A stretch of 64,000 nucleotides of DNA from Roseburia sp. AM59-24XD (GCF_003478445.1 NZ_QUET01000013.1:1-64000), one strand, 5' to 3'. Shown: positions 1-8,594, counted from the stretch's first letter. The notes: generated from the letters alone by a model not told the origin. Numbers and translations: made by a program.

Positions 1-166
1 TGGGGCTCAGTCGTGCGGATGCGTATTTATCAAAGCATTGCAAAGCAAAGATTTTTCGGAAATCCTACTGATCTGCGTCAATTTTTTAGTCATAGTTCAC
101 GGATCAAGTGATTTCTCAGGCAAAATTGATATTTTATTTTCCGGACATAAGAAATATTATGGGCAT
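1..166. repeat. Part-copy of the large palindromic intergenic repeat (continues off the left edge)
   Basis: This stretch matches, in inverted orientation, the left arm of the palindrome at 36510-36984. Bases 37-57 are a perfect 21-nt inverted match to 36621-36641, bases 71-85 a perfect 15-nt match to 36593-36607, and bases 146-166 match its outer end at about 36510-36530 with a few differences. The middle part (about 86-140) has diverged but keeps nearly the same length. No gene is visible here; only the half nearest csoR lies inside the window. Confidence 0.8.
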
Positions 167-246
167 ACATCAATTTGAGGTATGGGAAGCTTCAGCTATT
201 GATAAAAAATGTACAGTTATTACATGGATATCACAAAAACAGAGTA

Positions 247-276
247 TTGACAATATACCCCATGGGGGTATATAAT
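247..276 (+). promoter_or_regulatory. csoR-copA promoter with CsoR operator in its spacer
   Basis: A -35 box TTGACA (247-252) and a -10 box TATAAT (271-276) are 18 bp apart. The spacer holds the inverted repeat ATACCCCATGGGGGTAT (255-271), which has the G/C-tract palindrome form of known CsoR operators. CsoR bound here would cover the promoter, and Cu(I) would release it. Transcription should begin near 283, which excludes the upstream in-frame TTG at 278 as the csoR start. Confidence 0.85.
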
Positions 277-304
277 CTTGCCGGAAAAGGGAGGAATGAT
301 TTCG

Positions 305-625
305 ATGGAACACGGGAATAATGAGGACAAAAAGTGCTGTTGCTGTGGACGGAAAAAACAGCGGCAGGAGAAGGAGTACAAGGATCTTGTCAACCGGCTG
401 AGCAGGATCGAGGGACAGGTCCGCGGAATCAAGCGGATGGTCGAAGAGGATGCCTACTGCACGGATATTCTAATGCAGGTATCGGCGGTCAATGCAGCCT
501 TGAACAGCTTTAATAAGGTTCTTCTGGCAAACCATATCAAAACATGTGTCCGTCAGGACATTCTGGATGGACGCGAGGATACGGTGGATGATCTGGTTGT
601 CACCTTACAGAAGCTGATGAAATAA
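305..625 (+). CDS. csoR: CsoR-type copper-sensing transcriptional repressor
   Basis: A small all-helical DUF156-family repressor of about 106 residues that binds the operator just upstream and leaves DNA when it binds Cu(I). The Cu(I) ligands of CsoR are visible: the Cys in the AYCTDIL segment and the His and Cys of NHIKTC in the next helix (Cys-His-Cys pattern). The start at 305 is chosen because GGGAGG (289-294) lies about 10 nt upstream; ATG 296 is also possible but sits almost on that site. An odd feature is a run of four cysteines at residues 11-14, before the conserved core, which could bind metal or be redox active. copA follows after 34 bp, so the two form an autoregulated copper-export operon. 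Confidence 0.9.
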   Translation: MEHGNNEDKKCCCCGRKKQRQEKEYKDLVNRLSRIEGQVRGIKRMVEEDAYCTDILMQVSAVNAALNSFNKVLLANHIKTCVRQDILDGREDTVDDLVVTLQKLMK

Positions 626-659
626 GTATTTCAGGAAAAGAGAGGAAGTGTGGATTACC

Positions 660-3218
660 ATGGAACAATATATTGTAACCGGAATGAGCTGTGCAGCCTG
701 CAGTGCCCGGGTAGAAAAGGCTGTGTCGGCAGTGGAGGGGGTGACCTCCTGCTCGGTTAGTCTTCTAACTAATTCTATGGGTGTAGAAGGAACCGCATCC
801 CAGAGCCGGATCATTGAGGCAGTACAGCAGGCAGGCTACGGAGCCAGTCCGAAGGGCGCTTCCGATAAGGGAGAAAGTGCAGGAAATATTCAGGCACTGG
901 AGGATTCCCTGAAGGACCGCGAGACGCCGGTACTGCGAAGAAGACTGTTGTCGTCAATTGTTTTTTTGCTGCTTTTGATGTATTTGTCGATGGGACATGT
1001 GATGTGGGGATGGCCGCTTCCGTCTTTTTTAGACGGCAATCATGTGGCTATGGGACTTGCACAGCTTTTGCTGACAGTGATCATTATGGTACTGAATCAG
1101 AAGTTTTTCATCAGTGGTTTTACAAGTCTGTGGCACGGAGCACCGAATATGGATACGCTTGTGGCACTTGGCTCTTCTGCAGCATTTGGGTACAGCACCT
1201 ATGCGCTGTTTGCCATGACTGGTGCGCAGGTGCGCGGCGATGCAGATGCGGTCATGGGGTATATGCATGAGTTTTATTTTGAATCTGCGGCAATGATCCT
1301 GACGCTGATCACTGTGGGAAAGATGTTAGAGGCATATTCTAAGGGAAAGACCACGAATGCATTGAAGGGACTCATGGATCTGGCACCGAAAACGGCAGTA
1401 CTGTTTGTGGATGGGGAAGAGAAGGAAGTTCCGGTTGAGCAGGTCAAAAAAGGAGATGTCTACATTGTACGTCCCGGTGCCGATATTCCGGTAGACGGCG
1501 TGGTGCTGGAGGGCGACAGTGCGGTAGACGAATCGGCACTGACCGGGGAGAGTATCCCGGTGGACAAGGCTGCCGGAGACGGCGTCTCCGCCGGAACCAT
1601 TAACCAGTCCGGTGTGCTTCGCTGTGAGGCGGCCAGAGTCGGAGAGGATACGGCATTATCAAAGATTATTCAGATGGTCAGTGATGCGGCGGCAACAAAG
1701 GCTCCGATCGCCAAGATCGCTGACCGTGTTTCCGGAATCTTTGTACCGGCAGTTGTAACAATTGCGGTTGTGACCATTATTGTCTGGCTGCTTGCAGGGC
1801 AGAGTGTCGGCTTTGCGCTGGCAAGAGGTATTTCCGTTCTCGTGATCAGTTGTCCGTGTGCTCTTGGTCTGGCGACGCCGGTGGCGATCATGGTGGCAAA
1901 CGGTGTAGGTGCCAGAAACGGTATCTTATTTAAGACGGCAGTTTCTATGGAAGAGACCGGTAAGACAGCGATTGTTGCTCTGGACAAAACAGGCACGATC
2001 ACGAAGGGAGAACCCCGTGTGACAGACCTTCTTCCTGCAGAGAATATCTTAGAGCAGCAGCTTTTGGAGGATGCCTATCATCTGGAGCAGATGAGCGAGC
2101 ATCCGTTAGCGAAAGCGGTTCTTGACTATGGAACCCAAAAGGGTGTAAGCTCTAAGGAAGTAAGTGATTTTAAAGCGCATCCGGGCAATGGTCTTTCTGC
2201 AGTCTGCGACGGGGTTAAACTTATGGGAGGAAGCGTGGCATATATCAGCAGTCAGGTTCAGATTCCACAGGAAGTGCAGAAGCAGGCACAGAAGCTTGCC
2301 GGTCAGGGTAAGACACCTCTTTGTTTTGTGCGTGACGAAAGCTACATCGGTATGATCGCCGTGGCAGATGTCATGAAGGAGGACAGCCCGCAGGCAATCC
2401 GCGAGCTGCAGAACATGGGAATCCATGTCGTTATGCTGACAGGAGACAATCGTAGAACGGCGGAGGCAATCGGGGCGCAGGCAGGTGTGGATCAGGTTGT
2501 AGCCGATGTACTGCCGGATGGCAAGGAGAGCGTGATTCGCGAACTGCAGAAGTTTGGTAAGGTTGCGATGGTCGGTGATGGTATCAATGATGCGCCGGCA
2601 TTGACAAGAGCGGATATGGGGATTGCGATCGGTGCAGGTACGGATGTGGCGATCGATGCGGCAGACGTTGTGTTGATGAAGAGCAGACTCAGTGATGTTC
2701 CGGCAGCGATCCGCTTAAGCCGTGCGGCTCTGCGCAATATTCATGAGAATCTTTTCTGGGCGTTCTTTTACAATGTGATCGGCATTCCTCTGGCAGCAGG
2801 TGTATGGATACCGCTGTTTGGCTGGAAGCTCAATCCGATGTTTGGAGCAGCTGCCATGAGTTTATCAAGCTTCTGTGTAGTTACCAACGCCCTGCGGCTG
2901 AATCTGTTCCGGATCCATGATGCGGGCAGGGAACGCAAGAGGAAGGATGCGATTTGTGTAGAATTTATTTCCGATAACAACGATAATAAGAAAGAAGAGG
3001 TAGAGACAATGACAAAGACGATTAAGATCGAAGGAATGATGTGTGGACACTGTGAGGCTCATGTGAAGAAGGCTCTGGAGGCAATTGACGGTGTGACGGA
3101 GGCGGTAGCAAGCCATGAGAAAGGAACTGCGGTTGTAACACTTGAGCAGCCGGTAGAGGACGATGTTCTTACAAAGGCGGTGGAAGAGCAGGATTACAAG
3201 GTGGTTTCTGTAGAGTAG
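660..3218 (+). CDS. copA: Cu(I)-exporting P1B-type ATPase with C-terminal CopZ-like domain
   Basis: Copper-exporting membrane ATPase of about 852 residues. In order: an N-terminal heavy-metal-binding domain with GMSCAAC (Cys11 and Cys14), membrane segments, the actuator motif TGES (about 295), the ion-pathway CPC (398-400), the phosphorylation site DKTGT (Asp442) and the hinge motif GDGINDAP (about 639). After the last membrane segments comes a hydrophilic linker and then a second metal-binding domain (GMMCGHC, Cys795 and Cys798) the size of a free CopZ chaperone. An AGAAGAGG stretch and an in-frame ATG at 3009 precede this domain, so free CopZ could also be made. The start at 660 is preferred to GTG 648, which lies on top of the ribosome binding site. 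Controlled with csoR by copper. Confidence 0.93.
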   Translation: MEQYIVTGMSCAACSARVEKAVSAVEGVTSCSVSLLTNSMGVEGTASQSRIIEAVQQAGYGASPKGASDKGESAGNIQALEDSLKDRETPVLRRRLLSSIVFLLLLMYLSMGHVMWGWPLPSFLDGNHVAMGLAQLLLTVIIMVLNQKFFISGFTSLWHGAPNMDTLVALGSSAAFGYSTYALFAMTGAQVRGDADAVMGYMHEFYFESAAMILTLITVGKMLEAYSKGKTTNALKGLMDLAPKTAVLFVDGEEKEVPVEQVKKGDVYIVRPGADIPVDGVVLEGDSAVDESALTGESIPVDKAAGDGVSAGTINQSGVLRCEAARVGEDTALSKIIQMVSDAAATKAPIAKIADRVSGIFVPAVVTIAVVTIIVWLLAGQSVGFALARGISVLVISCPCALGLATPVAIMVANGVGARNGILFKTAVSMEETGKTAIVALDKTGTITKGEPRVTDLLPAENILEQQLLEDAYHLEQMSEHPLAKAVLDYGTQKGVSSKEVSDFKAHPGNGLSAVCDGVKLMGGSVAYISSQVQIPQEVQKQAQKLAGQGKTPLCFVRDESYIGMIAVADVMKEDSPQAIRELQNMGIHVVMLTGDNRRTAEAIGAQAGVDQVVADVLPDGKESVIRELQKFGKVAMVGDGINDAPALTRADMGIAIGAGTDVAIDAADVVLMKSRLSDVPAAIRLSRAALRNIHENLFWAFFYNVIGIPLAAGVWIPLFGWKLNPMFGAAAMSLSSFCVVTNALRLNLFRIHDAGRERKRKDAICVEFISDNNDNKKEEVETMTKTIKIEGMMCGHCEAHVKKALEAIDGVTEAVASHEKGTAVVTLEQPVEDDVLTKAVEEQDYKVVSVE
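2990..3218 (+). other. Possible internal translation start giving free CopZ
   Basis: Within the copA frame, AGAAAGAAGAGG is followed about 8-9 nt later by ATG 3009. Translation from there would give a 69-residue protein with the GMMCGHC copper site, the usual size of a CopZ copper chaperone. Elsewhere copZ is often a separate gene after copA, so this may be a fused pair that kept its internal start. This is inference from sequence only. Confidence 0.4.
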
Positions 3219-3245
3219 TCAGTGGATGAGGAAGGGATGATTGGT

Positions 3246-4082
3246 ATGCCGGCGGTTTTATTTGAAGGTGGCACATTTCGCCCGGTGTTCAGTTGTGGCG
3301 TAATGGATGCTCTGCTGGATGAGGATATCATGTTTCCGTACTGCATTGGTGTTTCGGCAGGCTGTGCGGATGCAGCGTCCTATGTTTCCAGACAGAGAGG
3401 GCGTAATATCGAGGTGCTCGAAAAGTACCGCAATGATAAGCGATACATGGGCAAGCGCAATCTGTTCAAGGAGAAAAGTATGTTTGGCATTCAGTTTGCG
3501 TTCCGTGATATTCCCAATATTCATGTTCCGTTTGATATGGAAACATTTCAGAATTATGACGGGAAATTTATTGCGGTCACAACGGATGCACAGACAGGGC
3601 GTGTACAGTATTTTACGCAGAAGGATGTGGATGAGCGGTTTGAGGTGTTTCATGGCACCTGTGCACTGCCGGCGATCATACCTCCGGCCGTGATCCATGG
3701 CAGGGAGTATTTCGACGGTGGTCTGTCCAATCCGATCCCGATCGACAAGGTGTTGAGCGATGGCTGCGACAAGGTACTGGTCGTGCTGACCAGACCGAAG
3801 GGATATATCAAGGAATGCCGCAAGTCAGATATTCTGATCGCGCGCCGGATCGAGAAGAAATATCCGGCCGTAGCAAGGGCATTGGTTCACCGCTATAAGA
3901 AGTACAACCGCTCCGTGAAGCTCTGTGAAGAGCTGGAGAAACAGGGACGTGCCGTGATCCTCAGACCGGAGCATCCTCTCAAAAGTATGGAGAAGGATGT
4001 GAAGGTGCTTCGCCGGTCATGGCAGGAAGGATATGATCTGGCAGCGGAGCGTATGAGTGAGATAAAAGCGTTATTTCATTAA
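3246..4082 (+). CDS. Patatin-like phospholipase family protein
   Basis: A protein of about 278 residues with the patatin/RssA-type alpha-beta hydrolase layout. The N-terminal oxyanion region reads FEGGTFRPVFSCGVMDALL, the nucleophile elbow is GVSAGC (catalytic Ser) and the acid is the Asp of the later FDGGLSNPIP segment, so the Ser-Asp dyad is complete. No signal peptide or membrane segment is obvious, so it is probably a cytoplasmic or membrane-associated acyl ester hydrolase; the lipid substrate is unknown. The start at 3246 follows GAGGAAGGG by about 9 nt. It begins 27 bp after copA and could be read from the copper promoter, but nothing else ties it to copper. Confidence 0.85.
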   Translation: MPAVLFEGGTFRPVFSCGVMDALLDEDIMFPYCIGVSAGCADAASYVSRQRGRNIEVLEKYRNDKRYMGKRNLFKEKSMFGIQFAFRDIPNIHVPFDMETFQNYDGKFIAVTTDAQTGRVQYFTQKDVDERFEVFHGTCALPAIIPPAVIHGREYFDGGLSNPIPIDKVLSDGCDKVLVVLTRPKGYIKECRKSDILIARRIEKKYPAVARALVHRYKKYNRSVKLCEELEKQGRAVILRPEHPLKSMEKDVKVLRRSWQEGYDLAAERMSEIKALFH

Positions 4083-4123
4083 TATTTTATGGAATTGCTA
4101 TTTTCTTTTTTGAAAAAATGGTA

Positions 4124-4129
4124 TATAAT
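4124..4129 (+). promoter_or_regulatory. -10 element upstream of the aldolase gene
   Basis: TATAAT lies about 50 bp before the aldolase start, in the context AAAATGGTATATAATA that recurs before mbl at 17982-17995. No good -35 box is found at 16-18 bp, so only the -10 is called. Confidence 0.5.
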
Positions 4130-4180
4130 AGCAACGAATTAAGGTTTTGTAGTGAATTTTACAAATGGAGGATTAGGATT

Positions 4181-5050
4181 ATGTTAGTATCAGCAAAAGA
4201 AATGCTTACAAAAGCAAAAGCAGGTCACTATGCAGTAGGTCAGTTTAACATCAACAACCTTGAGTGGACAAAGTCTATTCTTCAGACAGCTCAGGAGCTT
4301 GAGTCACCGGTTATCCTTGGTGTATCTGAGGGTGCCGGAAAGTATATGTGCGGTTATAAGACTATCGTTGGTATGGTAAAGGGTATGATCGAGGAGCTTA
4401 ACATTACAGTTCCTGTAGCACTTCACCTTGACCATGGTTCATTCGAAGGCGCAAAGGCTTGTATCAACGCAGGATTCTCTTCTATTATGTTTGATGGTTC
4501 CAGCCTTCCGATCGAGGAGAACGTACAGAAGACAACAGAGCTTGTCAACGCATGTGACATTCTTGGTCTTTCTCTTGAGGCAGAGGTTGGTTCAATCGGT
4601 GGCGAGGAAGATGGTGTCATCGGTGCCGGCGAGTGTGCAGATCCTGAGGAGTGTAAGAAGGTTGCAGATCTTGGTGTAACAATGCTTGCAGCAGGTATCG
4701 GTAATATTCATGGTAAATATCCTGAGAACTGGGCTGGTCTGAGCTTTGAGACTCTTGATGCAATTCAGGCTAAGACAGGAGATATGCCTCTGGTACTTCA
4801 TGGTGGTACAGGTATTCCTGCAGATATGATCAAGAAAGCAATCTCTCTTGGTGTTGCAAAGATCAACGTAAATACAGAGTGTCAGCTTGCATTCCAGGAA
4901 GCTACACGTAAGTACATCGAGGAAGGTAAGGATCTCGAGGGTAAGGGATTTGATCCTCGTAAGCTTCTTGCTCCGGGCGCAGAGGCTATCAAGGCTACTG
5001 TTAAGGAGAAGATGGAGCTCTTCGGATCAGTTGGAAAGGCTTTCAACTAG
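4181..5050 (+). CDS. fba: Class II fructose-1,6-bisphosphate aldolase
   Basis: Zinc-dependent aldolase of glycolysis and gluconeogenesis that splits fructose-1,6-bisphosphate into dihydroxyacetone phosphate and glyceraldehyde-3-phosphate. About 289 residues, normal for the short class II type. Visible motifs are HLDHGS (His82 to His85, with the catalytic Asp and a zinc His), the EAEVGSIGG segment, GNIHGKYP with another zinc His, and the phosphate-binding HGGTGIP near the C-terminus. ATG 4181 is chosen because TGGAGG sits 9 nt upstream and the protein begins MLVSAKEML as in relatives. It stands alone with its own -10 box and a downstream hairpin terminator, as expected for a strongly expressed housekeeping gene. 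pfkA lies separately at 59.9 kb. Confidence 0.95.
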   Translation: MLVSAKEMLTKAKAGHYAVGQFNINNLEWTKSILQTAQELESPVILGVSEGAGKYMCGYKTIVGMVKGMIEELNITVPVALHLDHGSFEGAKACINAGFSSIMFDGSSLPIEENVQKTTELVNACDILGLSLEAEVGSIGGEEDGVIGAGECADPEECKKVADLGVTMLAAGIGNIHGKYPENWAGLSFETLDAIQAKTGDMPLVLHGGTGIPADMIKKAISLGVAKINVNTECQLAFQEATRKYIEEGKDLEGKGFDPRKLLAPGAEAIKATVKEKMELFGSVGKAFN

Positions 5051-5122
5051 TTTGAACAAATGAATAGGCGGAAATGGCAGAGCATAAACTGACAGCATCT
5101 GTCGTTTCATCTGGTATAGCAG

Positions 5123-5162
5123 CTTTGCAGTCTGTATTTGATACAGGCTGCAAAGTTGTTTC
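5123..5162 (+). terminator. Terminator after fba
   Basis: A 14-bp interrupted stem (CTTTGCAG, mismatch, CTGTAT, loop TTG, ATACAG, mismatch, CTGCAAAG) is followed by TTGTTTCT, a rho-independent terminator form. Confidence 0.65.
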
Positions 5163-5180
5163 TATAATGGAGGATAGAGG

Positions 5181-5648
5181 ATGACGAAACGAGAATTTCT
5201 ATCAGAGCTGCGTATGGCATTGGAGGGAAATATTCCGGTTCAGGATATCGAGGATAATATTCGCTATTATGATAATTATTTTGCGGAGAGCGGACGCCCG
5301 GAAAGGGAGGTCTGCGAGGAGCTTGGCGATCCGCGTCTGATCGCAAGAACACTGATCGATTCGTTTACTGCTGCAAAGGGACCGATGGCTGACTTTTATA
5401 AGGAGCAGGCAAGGGACGATTACAGCAGAGAGAGCAGAAATGAGGGCAGCTACGAGAGTGATGATATCGGTGGCTTTGGAGACAAGTGGTACGACAAGCT
5501 GTTTCGTTATGTGCTGCTGATCTCGATTGCGATCATTGTCGGTGCTGTACTGATCTTCGTACTGAAGGTTACTGTGACGGTTGTTATACCGGTCGTGGTG
5601 ATTGTCTTAATTATTAAATTCTTATTAGATTTATTCCGGAGATATTGA
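5181..5648 (+). CDS. HAAS/DUF1700-domain membrane protein
   Basis: A protein of 155 residues. The first 60 or so form the HAAS (DUF1700) module: MTKREFLSELR, then DNIRYYDNYF and EVCEELGDPRLIA, a pattern usual for these small helical domains. A polar, acidic linker follows, and residues about 112-150 hold one long or two short hydrophobic segments rich in Val and Ile, so the C-terminus is membrane-embedded. HAAS proteins often sit beside PadR regulators or sigma/anti-sigma systems, but no such partner is next to this one. Function unknown. GGAGG lies 7 nt before ATG 5181. Confidence 0.8.
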   Translation: MTKREFLSELRMALEGNIPVQDIEDNIRYYDNYFAESGRPEREVCEELGDPRLIARTLIDSFTAAKGPMADFYKEQARDDYSRESRNEGSYESDDIGGFGDKWYDKLFRYVLLISIAIIVGAVLIFVLKVTVTVVIPVVVIVLIIKFLLDLFRRY

Positions 5649-5707
5649 CAGGCAGGGCATTGCGGTGCTATTATCGCGGATAGACATATTGGAGGAAGTT
5701 ATAAGCA

Positions 5708-6838
5708 ATGTATAAGGTATTATGTAAGGATGGCATGGCGAAGCGTGCCAGGCTGGAGACGGTTCATGGTACGGTGGAGACACCGGTATTTATGAATGTT
5801 GGTACGATCGGTGCAATCAAGGGTGCGGTATCGACCAGGGATCTTGAGGAGATCCATACACAGATCATGCTGTGCAACACCTATCACCTTCATGTGCGTC
5901 CGGGGGATGATGTGGTTTACGATATGGGGGGTATCCGCAAGTTTGCGGTATGGGATAAGCCGGTGCTGACAGATTCCGGTGGATTTCAGGTGTTTTCCCT
6001 TGCAGGACTGCGCAAGATCAAGGAAGAGGGCGTTTATTTCAACTCTCATATTGATGGGCACCGTATTTTCATGGGTCCGGAGGAGAGTATGCGGATACAG
6101 TCACATCTTGCCTCTACGATTGCGATGGCATTTGACGAGTGTCCGCCGCATCCGGCGACCAGAAAGTATATGCAGGATTCTGTGGACAGAACGACAAGAT
6201 GGCTGGAGCGTTGCCAGAAGGAGATGAAGCGGCTCAATAGTCTGGAGGAGACTCTGAATCCGAACCAGCTCCTGTTTGGTATCGATCAGGGCGGTACATT
6301 CCAGGATATCCGTATTGAGCATGCCAAGAGGATCTCAGAGATGGATCTGGACGGTTACGCACTCGGTGGTCTTGCTGTCGGCGAGACACATGAGGAGATG
6401 TACGATGTGATCGAGAAGACGATGGATTATCTGCCGCAGGATAAGCCTACTTATCTGATGGGTGTTGGAACGCCGCAGAATATTCTGGAATCGGTAGAGC
6501 GCGGTGTTGACTTCTTTGACTGCGTTTATCCGGCACGTAACGGCCGTCACGGTCATGCATACACCAACCACGGTAAGATGAACCTGTTCAATGCAAGGTA
6601 TGAGAGGGACGACAGACCGTTGGATGAGGACTGCGGATGTCCGGTTTGTCGCAGATACAGTAGAGCTTATATCCGTCATTTGTTGAAAGCGAAGGAGATG
6701 CTCGGACTTCGTTGTATGGTGACACACAATCTTTGGTTCTATAACCATTTGATGGAGGAAATTCGGGAAGCAATCGAGAAAGGCTGCTTCCAGGAATATA
6801 AAAAGAAAAAATTAGAAAGCATGGAGGAATTAAAATGA
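5708..6838 (+). CDS. tgt: Queuine/preQ1 tRNA-ribosyltransferase (TGT)
   Basis: Exchanges guanine-34 in the anticodon of Asp, Asn, His and Tyr tRNAs for preQ1 in the queuosine pathway. At 376 residues it has the normal bacterial length. The base-binding site is in VLTDSGGFQVFSL, the nucleophile is Asp271 in FFDCVYPARNGRHG, and the zinc site is CGCPVC plus a following Cys/His region near residues 308-345. TGGAGGAAG lies about 10 nt before ATG 5708. The stop codon overlaps the start of yajC (ATGA), so the two are translationally coupled, the usual order in Firmicutes. Confidence 0.96.
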   Translation: MYKVLCKDGMAKRARLETVHGTVETPVFMNVGTIGAIKGAVSTRDLEEIHTQIMLCNTYHLHVRPGDDVVYDMGGIRKFAVWDKPVLTDSGGFQVFSLAGLRKIKEEGVYFNSHIDGHRIFMGPEESMRIQSHLASTIAMAFDECPPHPATRKYMQDSVDRTTRWLERCQKEMKRLNSLEETLNPNQLLFGIDQGGTFQDIRIEHAKRISEMDLDGYALGGLAVGETHEEMYDVIEKTMDYLPQDKPTYLMGVGTPQNILESVERGVDFFDCVYPARNGRHGHAYTNHGKMNLFNARYERDDRPLDEDCGCPVCRRYSRAYIRHLLKAKEMLGLRCMVTHNLWFYNHLMEEIREAIEKGCFQEYKKKKLESMEELK

Positions 6839-7167
6839 ATGCAATAAGCGTATTAGCGTCATCGAGTGGACAGGCTTCCACAACACAGAGTATCATCAGC
6901 ATGGTTGTAATCTATGCAGCGATCATTGGTATTTTCTGGTTTTTCGCAATCCGTCCACAGAAGAAGCAGCAGAAGGAGCACGACACTCTTCTGACCACAC
7001 TGGAGGTTGGAGACAGCGTACTTACCACAAGCGGTTTCTTCGGCGTTGTGATTGACATTATGGATGAGGTTGTTATCGTTGAGTTCGGTAACAATAAGAA
7101 CTGCCGTATCCCAATGAAGAAAGAGAATATCGTTGAGATCGATAAGCAGGGCAACGAGAGTAAATAA
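6835..7167 (+). CDS. yajC: Preprotein translocase accessory subunit YajC
   Basis: A small membrane protein of 110 residues that associates with the SecDF part of the Sec translocase. One membrane segment (about residues 20-41, IISMVVIYAAIIGIFWFFAI) is followed by the family signature RPQKKQQKEHDTLLTTLEVGD and a small beta domain. It overlaps the tgt stop by 4 nt, with GGAGGAATT just upstream. secDF itself is about 2.7 kb downstream under its own promoter. A strong terminator follows. Confidence 0.95.
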   Translation: MNAISVLASSSGQASTTQSIISMVVIYAAIIGIFWFFAIRPQKKQQKEHDTLLTTLEVGDSVLTTSGFFGVVIDIMDEVVIVEFGNNKNCRIPMKKENIVEIDKQGNESK

Positions 7168-7186
7168 TTCGGTCCGATATGAAATA

Positions 7187-7231
7187 AAGCGTCAATGCAT
7201 TGGTTTTTAGCGCATTGACGCTTTTGCTTTT
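7187..7231. terminator. Bidirectional terminator between yajC and the PHP gene
   Basis: A 12-bp perfect stem (AAGCGTCAATGC with GCATTGACGCTT) around a 13-nt loop, with TTTTGCTTTT on the right and a complementary AAATAAA on the left. It can end transcription from both converging genes. Confidence 0.85.
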
Positions 7232-7240
7232 ACATTACTT

Positions 7241-8113
7241 TTATTCTTTCATGGCCTCTAACGGGTAATGAACGGCTGCGGCAAGCTTTTCCAGATACTC
7301 ATAAGGAACCGCAAGTGTGCCACGGCCGGTGCCGATGTCAATGGCAGGCTTGTTCGCTCCGTGGAAATCTGAACCTCCGCTCGGCAGAAGGTGAAATTTT
7401 GCCGCAAGCTGACCTGCATAGTATTCATCCTGTTTTGTGTGATTAGAATATTTGACTTCGATTCCCATCAGACCGGATTCCTTCAGCCGTGCGATCAATG
7501 CCTCCAGTTCCTTTTCGGGAAGTTTGTAATGAAGCGGGTGTGCCAGGATAGGAACACCGCCGGCATCCCTTATAATGCGGATTCCATCCTCGGGCCGGAT
7601 ATATTCGCGTGGGATGAAATAAGGACATCCCGGATCCAGATATTTGTGAAAGGCTTCGTTTGGTATCTTGACGATCTGATGATCCACCAGATAGCGAGCA
7701 AAGTGCGCGCGGGTAATGACGGCGTCAGGATTGCCCTGCGTGAGTTCCTCGTAGGTAACGGGGATGCCGTTTGCATTAAAACGCCGTATCATCTCCTCAT
7801 TGCGCTCCAGACGGCGCCGGATCAAAAGATCAGTCATGTCCTGGAATGCTTTATTGTGATGGTCAATGAACAGACCAACGATATGAATATCCTGCTTCTT
7901 GTATGCGACAGAAAGTTCCGTGCCGGGGATGACCTGCAGCGGCAGTGCATGGTCGCGGGCAGCCTGTATGGCTTCATCAATGCCGGAAACCGTGTCGTGA
8001 TCCGTCAGTGCGATGGCGCGCAGTCCCTTATCGGCAGCACGTATCACCACCTCGGCGGGAGAACAGGTGCCATCGGAAGCATTTGAATGTGTATGAAGAT
8101 CAACGTAATCCAT
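7241..8113 (-). CDS. PHP-domain phosphoesterase (RNase AM / YciV-like)
   Basis: About 290 residues on the minus strand, beginning MDYVDLHTHSNASDG. The metal-binding PHP motifs are clear: DLHTHSNASDG near the N-terminus, ALTDHDT, GTELSV, ILAHPLHY and GGSDFHG at the C-terminal end. This is the arrangement of the single-domain PHP proteins that hydrolyse 3',5'-nucleoside bisphosphates or trim RNA 5' ends (YciV/TrpH family). The frame stays open upstream, but the start at 8113 is supported by AGGAGA 9 nt before it and by the family N-terminus. No partner gene points to a specific substrate. Confidence 0.88.
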   Translation of the reverse strand: MDYVDLHTHSNASDGTCSPAEVVIRAADKGLRAIALTDHDTVSGIDEAIQAARDHALPLQVIPGTELSVAYKKQDIHIVGLFIDHHNKAFQDMTDLLIRRRLERNEEMIRRFNANGIPVTYEELTQGNPDAVITRAHFARYLVDHQIVKIPNEAFHKYLDPGCPYFIPREYIRPEDGIRIIRDAGGVPILAHPLHYKLPEKELEALIARLKESGLMGIEVKYSNHTKQDEYYAGQLAAKFHLLPSGGSDFHGANKPAIDIGTGRGTLAVPYEYLEKLAAAVHYPLEAMKE

Positions 8114-8210
8114 AATGATAGTCTCCTTCCTCTTTTCTCCTGAATAGTTTAACACAGATTGACATATAATGGAGAATAAAACAATGCAGATTTTGGAAGG
8201 ATTTGTTTTT

Positions 8211-8594
8211 ATGAAAAAAAGTGGGGATGCATTACGTTTTTTGATCATTCTTGTGGGGATGCTTGTTGTGTCGGCGCTTGTTCTTGCGGTTGTAACGGCG
8301 TTTATGGTGAAGGGGCATATGACTGCTGGACTTATCAGTGGTGGCGTGATCACAGCATATGTTGTGTCGGCACTTCTTGGCGGCTTTTGCATCGGGCAGG
8401 TGAAAGGCAGACAGAAATTTCTGTGGGGGCTTCTGATCGGACTTTGTTATTTTCTGGTGCTGTTTCTGACCGGGAAAATGATATATCATTCGGGGGCAGA
8501 CTTTGGATTTCAGACAGTCAGCAGCGGTATGATCTGTGCGGTGGCAGGGATGATCGGAGGAATGCTTGCGCCGGCAAACCGCACAGGTGCATAA
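8211..8594 (+). CDS. TIGR04086-family membrane protein
   Basis: About 127 residues with four hydrophobic segments (roughly residues 8-32, 36-58, 62-80 and 98-120) and very little else. The layout and sequence fit the TIGR04086 family of small Clostridia membrane proteins, which often lie close to tgt and yajC, as here. Function is not known. ATG 8211 (MKKSGDALRF) is preferred to ATG 8169 because TTGGAAGG lies 10 nt before it, while 8169 has no ribosome binding site and overlaps a TATAAT. Confidence 0.75.
   Translation: MKKSGDALRFLIILVGMLVVSALVLAVVTAFMVKGHMTAGLISGGVITAYVVSALLGGFCIGQVKGRQKFLWGLLIGLCYFLVLFLTGKMIYHSGADFGFQTVSSGMICAVAGMIGGMLAPANRTGA

Noticed and set aside
278..304. TTG 278 as the csoR start
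   Set aside because: It lies at the promoter -10 box and upstream of the expected transcript start.
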